The notes beneath the pieces are model-generated. The model was given only the letters and a program-made list of their open reading frames with translations, was not told the DNA's origin and did no database searches. This document shows, piece after piece, positions 14,038-17,701 of a stretch of DNA of 17,701 bases; position 1 is the first letter of the stretch, and each line of letters starts with the position of its first letter. Origin of the DNA: AWTP1-13 sp039808585 (GTDB taxonomy: Bacteria; Pseudomonadota; Alphaproteobacteria; Rhizobiales; Hyphomicrobiaceae). The position numbers and the translations under genes were made by a program. The DNA lies in assembly GCA_039808585.1 (NCBI GenBank), contig JBDHTJ010000112.1:1-17701 (forward strand), written 5' to 3'.

Positions 14038-14859
14038 TTGGAAGCCAGGGTCGTTTCCGGCGAGGCAGCTCATGCCTCCGCTTCCGGGATCATTTCCGTA
14101 AAGCATCTCTCCCTGCGCTATGGCCGCAGCAGCTCGGGCGTGCTCGCGCTGTCCGACATAGGCTTCAGCGTTGCCGATGGCGAGTTCATAGCGGTGGTCG
14201 GCCCCTCGGGCTGCGGCAAGTCTACCCTCCTGAAAATCCTTGCGGGCCTGCTGCGTCCGTCAGAGGGCGAGGCCTATCTGAAGGGCACGCCCATCAAGGG
14301 CCCGCGGCGCGATATCGGCGTCGTATTCCAGAGCCCGGTCCTCTTTCCCTGGCGCTCGGTTCTGGGCAACGTCCTGCTGCCGGCCGATGTGCAGGGCCTC
14401 GACAAGGTCAAGATGCGCCAGCGCGCGCTCGACCTGATCAAGCTGGTCGGTCTCGAAGGCTTCGAGAACCGCTATCCGCGCGAGCTTTCGGGCGGCATGC
14501 AGCAGCGCGTCGGCATCGTCCGCGCCCTGTTGCACGACCCCGCCATCCTGCTGATGGATGAGCCCTTCGGCGCACTCGACGCCATGACGCGCGAAACCAT
14601 GAACGTGGAGCTGCAGCGCATCTGGCTCGAGCGCCGCAAGACCGTGCTGTTCATCACCCACTCCACCGCCGAGGCCGTCTATCTGGCAGACCGCGTTATC
14701 GTCATGACGGCGCGTCCGGGCCGTATCCGCGACGAGTTCAAGGTGGATCTGCCACGCCCGCGCGCGCTGGACGTCATGAACACCGAAGTTTTTGGCGGCT
14801 ATGTCCGTCGTGTGCGCCACGCGCTCAACGCCGGCGGTGGTGCTGGAGGGCTCGACTGA
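14038..14859 (+). CDS. ABC transporter ATPase, nitrate/sulfonate/taurine-type
   Basis: This 273-aa ATPase powers the importer encoded with the next two genes. It has Walker A GPSGCGKST (55-63), Q-loop Gln98, signature LSGGMQQR (150-157), Walker B LLMDEP (171-176) and switch His208 in FITHST, plus the SVLGNVLLP and FGALDAMTRE segments typical of the TauB/SsuB/NrtD group. The TTG at 14038 is preferred because AGGGAGG (14026-14032) ends five bases before it; no ATG fits this spacing. Its stop overlaps the permease start by one base (TGATG), so translation is coupled. Confidence 0.93.
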   Translation: MEARVVSGEAAHASASGIISVKHLSLRYGRSSSGVLALSDIGFSVADGEFIAVVGPSGCGKSTLLKILAGLLRPSEGEAYLKGTPIKGPRRDIGVVFQSPVLFPWRSVLGNVLLPADVQGLDKVKMRQRALDLIKLVGLEGFENRYPRELSGGMQQRVGIVRALLHDPAILLMDEPFGALDAMTRETMNVELQRIWLERRKTVLFITHSTAEAVYLADRVIVMTARPGRIRDEFKVDLPRPRALDVMNTEVFGGYVRRVRHALNAGGGAGGLD

Positions 14860-15662
14860 TGCGTAGCACCACTCTTTCGGCGGTCCTCCGCATCCTCCTC
14901 ATGTTCGTGCTCCTCGGACTGTGGGAATGGGCCGTGTTCGCCTTCCAGATGCCGGCCTATATCTTGCCGGCGCCCAGCAAGATCTTCTGGGCCTTCGTCA
15001 ACGGCATCAGCAGCAACCTGTACATCTCGCACCTGGGCGTCACGCTGGGAGAGACGCTGCTTGGCTTCGTCGTCGGCTGTGCGCTGGCGTTCTTGCTCGG
15101 CACCATCGTTGCGCTCTCGCGCACCGTTGAATACTACCTCTATCCGATCATCGTCATGTTCCAGGCGATGCCGAAAGTGGCGCTTGCCCCCCTCATCATC
15201 GTCTGGTTCGGGCTGGGCCTCACCTCTAAGGTAGTCAGCGCCGCGCTTGTGGCGTTCTTCCCGCTGATGGTGAACACGATCGCCGGCCTACGCTCGGCCG
15301 ACGAAGACCGCATCAATTTGATGCGCTCGCTGTCTGCCTCGCGCTGGCAGATTTTCACCATGCTCCAGCTGCCCAACGCCATGCCCTATATCTTCGCCGG
15401 GCTGGAGATCGCCATGATCTTCGCGCTCATCGGCGCCATCGTCGCCGAACTCGTGGGGGCAGAGCAGGGCCTTGGCATGCTCATCCAGAGCATGAACTTC
15501 AACATGGATGTGGCGGGGCAGTTCTCCGTCCTCCTCATCCTTTCGGTGCTGGGCCTCGTGCTCAATGGCGCCGTTACGCTGGTACGCCGCCGCGTGCTGT
15601 TCTGGGACAGCTCGCGCGACAGCGATGCCAGTGAGGCAACCCCAACGACAAAAGGAGTTTGA
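14859..15662 (+). CDS. ABC transporter permease, nitrate/sulfonate/taurine-type
   Basis: The 267-aa inner-membrane permease has about six hydrophobic segments and the EAA-type ATPase contact loop NLMRSLSASRWQIFTMLQLPNAMPYIFAGLEIA, as in the TauC/SsuC/ThiX-like binding-protein-dependent transport family. It probably works as a homodimer with the upstream ATPase. ATG 14859 overlaps the ATPase stop; the binding-protein gene starts 4 bases after its stop, with a Shine-Dalgarno (AAAGGAG) inside its last codons. Confidence 0.94.
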   Translation: MRSTTLSAVLRILLMFVLLGLWEWAVFAFQMPAYILPAPSKIFWAFVNGISSNLYISHLGVTLGETLLGFVVGCALAFLLGTIVALSRTVEYYLYPIIVMFQAMPKVALAPLIIVWFGLGLTSKVVSAALVAFFPLMVNTIAGLRSADEDRINLMRSLSASRWQIFTMLQLPNAMPYIFAGLEIAMIFALIGAIVAELVGAEQGLGMLIQSMNFNMDVAGQFSVLLILSVLGLVLNGAVTLVRRRVLFWDSSRDSDASEATPTTKGV

Positions 15663-15666
15663 AGGG

Positions 15667-16734
15667 ATGAAGCGCCTGATCGCCATGACATCCGCTGCCC
15701 TGGTTGCGGCAGTTGCAACTGCCACCACCTCCCAAGCGCAGACGACGGTCCGCGTCGGCTGGTGCGCAAAAACTTTAAGCTCCGCCGCAGCGCCCTTCGC
15801 CATCGCCACCAAGATGGGCTGGTACGCAAAAGACAACATCAAGGTGGAGCCGGTGCCGCTGCCTGGCTCCACCGATTGCGTGAAGCTCGTTGCCACCAAG
15901 GAGCTGCCGGTTTCGTTGCCGTCCGCCGAGCCCTTGGCGATTATCCGACCCCAGGGCGTCAAGGCGAAGTTTTTCTACACGGCCTATCAGGGCAACATCT
16001 ACGGCATCGCCGTGCCGCAGGACAGCCCGGTAAAAACCATCACCGATCTCAAGGGCAAGAAAATCGGTGTAACGTCCATGGCATCCGCAGGCGTCATCGT
16101 CGCGCGCGCATTGGCCAAGCAGTCCGGCATGAACCCGGACACCGACATCCGCATTGTCGTGGCGGGTGAAAGTGCCCAGACCGCCGCCCTTCTCAACACC
16201 AAGCAGGTCGACGCCCTGTCGCAGTTCGATACGCAGTACGCCCTCACCGAGAATGCGGGTGCTAAGCTGCGGTATCTCGAACACCCGGAGATCAAGAAGT
16301 TCCCCTCCAACGGCTTCGTTGCCCTCGAGGAGACGCTGCGCGACAAGCGCAAGGAGATGGTGGCGATGGCCAAGGGCTATGCCATGGGAACCGTGTTTGC
16401 GATCGCCAATCCCGAGGCGGCCATCCGCATCCTGTGGGAGGTGTACCCGCAGACGAAATCAACCGGCAAGGATGAGGCGACTGCGCTCAAGGACGACATC
16501 GCCACGCTTGAAGCCCGTGCCAAGAACTGGAAATTCGAGCCGGTCGGCGCGAAGAAGTGGGGCGATAACGTCGAGGCCAACTACACCGCCTATCTCGATT
16601 GGCTGCTCGCCCAGGGCGTGCTGAAGGAAAAAATCGCCACCGCCGATATGATCACCAATGATCTCATCGGCGAGATCAACAGCTTTGATCCCGCAGCCAT
16701 CGCCGCGGAGGCAAAAGCTTATAAGATGAAGTGA
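15667..16734 (+). CDS. ABC transporter substrate-binding protein, NMT1/THI5-SsuA-like
   Basis: The 355-aa periplasmic protein has a Sec signal peptide (MKRLIAMTSAALVAAVATAT, likely cleaved after SQA near residue 24) and the two-lobed NMT1/THI5-like fold: VRVGWCAKTLSSAAAPFAIATKMGWY (start of lobe 1), DLKGKKIGVTSMASAGVIVARAL, then VAGESAQTAALLNTKQVDALSQFD. Ligands in this family include sulfonates, nitrate, taurine, pyrimidine thiamine precursors and aromatic or phthalate-like compounds, so the ligand is not predictable here. Two Cys residues in the mature N-terminal lobe (GWCAK, TDCVK) could form a disulfide. ATG 15667 has AAAGGAG and GAAGGG upstream. A strong hairpin follows the stop. Confidence 0.92.
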   Translation: MKRLIAMTSAALVAAVATATTSQAQTTVRVGWCAKTLSSAAAPFAIATKMGWYAKDNIKVEPVPLPGSTDCVKLVATKELPVSLPSAEPLAIIRPQGVKAKFFYTAYQGNIYGIAVPQDSPVKTITDLKGKKIGVTSMASAGVIVARALAKQSGMNPDTDIRIVVAGESAQTAALLNTKQVDALSQFDTQYALTENAGAKLRYLEHPEIKKFPSNGFVALEETLRDKRKEMVAMAKGYAMGTVFAIANPEAAIRILWEVYPQTKSTGKDEATALKDDIATLEARAKNWKFEPVGAKKWGDNVEANYTAYLDWLLAQGVLKEKIATADMITNDLIGEINSFDPAAIAAEAKAYKMK

Positions 16735-16743
16735 GAAACATCC

Positions 16744-16767
16744 GGCTCGCGCCTCCTGGCGCGAGCC
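16744..16767 (+). terminator. Strong 10-bp hairpin between binding protein and GST genes
   Basis: GGCTCGCGCC and GGCGCGAGCC pair perfectly around a TCCT loop, 9 bases past the binding-protein stop. No T-run follows, and the GGAGG of the next gene starts about 5 bases later. It is more likely an mRNA 3'-stabilising or attenuating hairpin that raises binding-protein mRNA relative to the downstream gene than a full terminator. Confidence 0.6.
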
Positions 16768-16782
16768 CCACTGGAGGTCACG

Positions 16783-17400
16783 ATGAAGCTGTTCTATTCC
16801 CCCGGCGCCTGCTCGCTTGCTCCGCACATCGTGCTGGAGGAAACCGGCCAGCCCTATGAGCTTCAGCGCGTGAACCTGGCAGAGGGCGAGCAGCGCACGG
16901 AGACCTATCTCAAGATCCATCCCAATGGACGCGTGCCGGCGCTTCAGCTCGACAATGGCGCCATCATTACAGAGAACACCGCAATTCTGCCCTACCTCGG
17001 CAAGAAGTTCGGGCTCTGGCCGAAAGACGATCTGGGTGAAGCGAGGGCCCTGTCGACGATCGGACTTTTCGCAGCTGGTGTGCACCCGGCCTGGGCCCAC
17101 ATTTCGCGCCCCGGTCGCTACGCGACCGATACATCAGCACACGCCAATCTCCAGGCAACGGGCATCACGTCGTTCACGAGCTACCTACGCCAGATCGACG
17201 GCATGCTCGCAGGCCGCGATTGGTTCGGCGACAGCTACTCGGTGGTGGATGCCTATGGCCTCGTCTTCTATGCCTGGGCCAAGCGCCGCGAAAAGGATTT
17301 CCCGCTTGCCGAACTCAAGAACTATGCCGCCTTCCGTGATCGCATGCTTGCGCGCCCCGCTGTCCGCAAGGCACTCGACGACGAGAAGGTCGTAGCCTGA
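16783..17400 (+). CDS. Glutathione S-transferase, beta-class-like
   Basis: The 205-aa cytoplasmic enzyme joins glutathione to electrophiles or serves in thiol transfer. The N-terminal thioredoxin-fold domain (about 1-78) starts MKLFYSPGACSLAPHI; Cys10 sits where bacterial beta-class GSTs have their catalytic-site cysteine, followed by the cis-proline loop GRVPAL and the glutathione-contact TENTAILPYL. The helical C-terminal domain has the capping-box-like SVVDAYGLVFYAWAKR. ATG 16783 has GGAGG at a good distance. It lies 48 bases after the ABC binding-protein gene on the same strand, so detoxification or processing of the imported compound is possible but inferred from position only. Confidence 0.92.
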   Translation: MKLFYSPGACSLAPHIVLEETGQPYELQRVNLAEGEQRTETYLKIHPNGRVPALQLDNGAIITENTAILPYLGKKFGLWPKDDLGEARALSTIGLFAAGVHPAWAHISRPGRYATDTSAHANLQATGITSFTSYLRQIDGMLAGRDWFGDSYSVVDAYGLVFYAWAKRREKDFPLAELKNYAAFRDRMLARPAVRKALDDEKVVA

Positions 17401-17435
17401 TCCAGGTCGGTTGGCTGGCGACATTCGCGCGTGCA

Positions 17436-17460
17436 GCCCGTATTGCAGCTGCCCGTATTG
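17436..17460. repeat. Tandem GCCCGTATTG direct repeat
   Basis: GCCCGTATTG occurs at 17436-17445 and 17451-17460 with a 15-base period. It lies in the 188-base gap between the GST gene and the HPF-like gene and could be a regulator site or a simple duplication. Confidence 0.35.
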
Positions 17461-17514
17461 ATATGCATCAGCGGCCGCATGCGCTTTCTGACTACAGTTC
17501 ACTCCGGGCGCGAC

Positions 17515-17542
17515 CTTGACGTTACAGCGCCCGTCCCTACGT
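17515..17542 (+). promoter_or_regulatory. Candidate promoter of the HPF-like gene
   Basis: CTTGACG (17515-17521) resembles a -35; after CTTG, 17 bases later, CCTACGT (17536-17542) is one base off the heat-shock sigma-32 type -10 as I recall it for alphaproteobacteria, and TACGTC is a weak housekeeping -10. The site is 46 bases upstream of the start codon. Low confidence. Confidence 0.3.
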
Positions 17543-17588
17543 CTCCTTTAGTGGCTGCGGGTAACTTCAGAAGAAAGGCTCACATCCA

Positions 17589-17701
17589 ATGCGCACGCAA
17601 ACCGAAGTTCATTTCCACGGCATCGAGAAGAGTGAGGCCGTCGAGATGCGCATTCAGGAGAAGGTTGCCAAACTCGAGAAGTATTTCGAACGTCTGTCCC
17701 G
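17589..17701 (+). CDS. HPF/RaiA-family ribosome-associated protein, 5' part
   Basis: Only the first 37 codons are inside the window. The visible residues (TEVHFHGIEKSEAVEMRIQEKVAKLEKYFERLS) match the first strand and helix of short ribosome hibernation-promoting/RaiA-type proteins, which bind the 30S decoding region in stationary phase or stress. The SEAVExRIxEkVAKLEkYF pattern fits the short, stand-alone variant, but the missing C-terminus could hold an extra domain. ATG 17589 has GAAAGG about 10 bases upstream. Confidence 0.75.
   Translation, partial: MRTQTEVHFHGIEKSEAVEMRIQEKVAKLEKYFERLS

Noticed and set aside
17411..17430. Sigma-54 promoter (TTGGC...TTCGC) after the GST gene
   Set aside because: The invariant GC of the -12 element is not at the needed distance from the -24 GG.
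1..17701. tRNA, rRNA, CRISPR, insertion sequence, toxin-antitoxin or defence genes
   Set aside because: None was recognised on reading both strands; gene order and composition look like stable chromosomal core.

Overview
The window is GC-rich, densely coded DNA typical of an alphaproteobacterium, most likely of the order Hyphomicrobiales (rhizobia-like). The strongest clue is the gene order pckA / chvI-chvG-hprK-EIIA(Man type)-HPr, a conserved neighbourhood in that group. The short C-terminal-only HprK and the ChvG/ChvI proteins fit as well. The family or genus cannot be fixed from the sequence alone. No tRNA, rRNA, CRISPR array, insertion sequence or phage gene was seen, so this looks like ordinary chromosomal core with some lineage-specific genes.

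Layout. (1) 1-415: a small unknown protein preceded by a perfect 20-bp palindrome. (2) 408-2825, minus strand: a likely operon running gamma-carbonic-anhydrase-like protein, nitronate monooxygenase-like flavoprotein, then a ModA-like substrate-binding protein without a signal peptide. (3) 2952-3515: pyrE, divergent from that operon. (4) 3557-4306, minus: a heme-oxygenase-fold protein with an apparently altered metal site. (5) 4496-6082, minus: pckA, with a 341-bp gene-free upstream region holding several inverted repeats. (6) 6424-7161, minus: a HugZ-type pyridoxamine-phosphate-oxidase-fold protein. (7) 7293-11311, plus: chvI, chvG, hprK, EIIA and HPr. (8) 11301-12722, minus: a TadG-like von Willebrand A protein. 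(9) 12905-13825, minus: a CDF cation exporter. (10) 14038-17400, plus: an ABC importer of the nitrate/sulfonate/thiamine-precursor class (ATPase, permease, binding protein), then a glutathione S-transferase. (11) 17589-end: the start of a short HPF/RaiA-type ribosome-associated protein.

How the parts work together. The centre of the window is a regulatory block. ChvG/ChvI is an envelope and acid stress two-component system. HprK, EIIA and HPr form a sugar-permease-free regulatory PTS, and HPr keeps both its catalytic His and its regulatory Ser. PckA is the entry enzyme of gluconeogenesis. The block couples envelope sensing to carbon and nitrogen status. The ABC cassette probably imports a small organic compound, possibly processed by the co-directional glutathione transferase.

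I found no clear new multi-gene defence or mobile system. The most unusual items are the 20-bp palindrome before the first gene, the repeat cluster upstream of pckA, the altered heme-oxygenase-like protein, the signal-less ModA-like protein and the HugZ gene lying between pckA and chvI. Start sites were chosen by hand from Shine-Dalgarno spacing and family length, and several remain uncertain.
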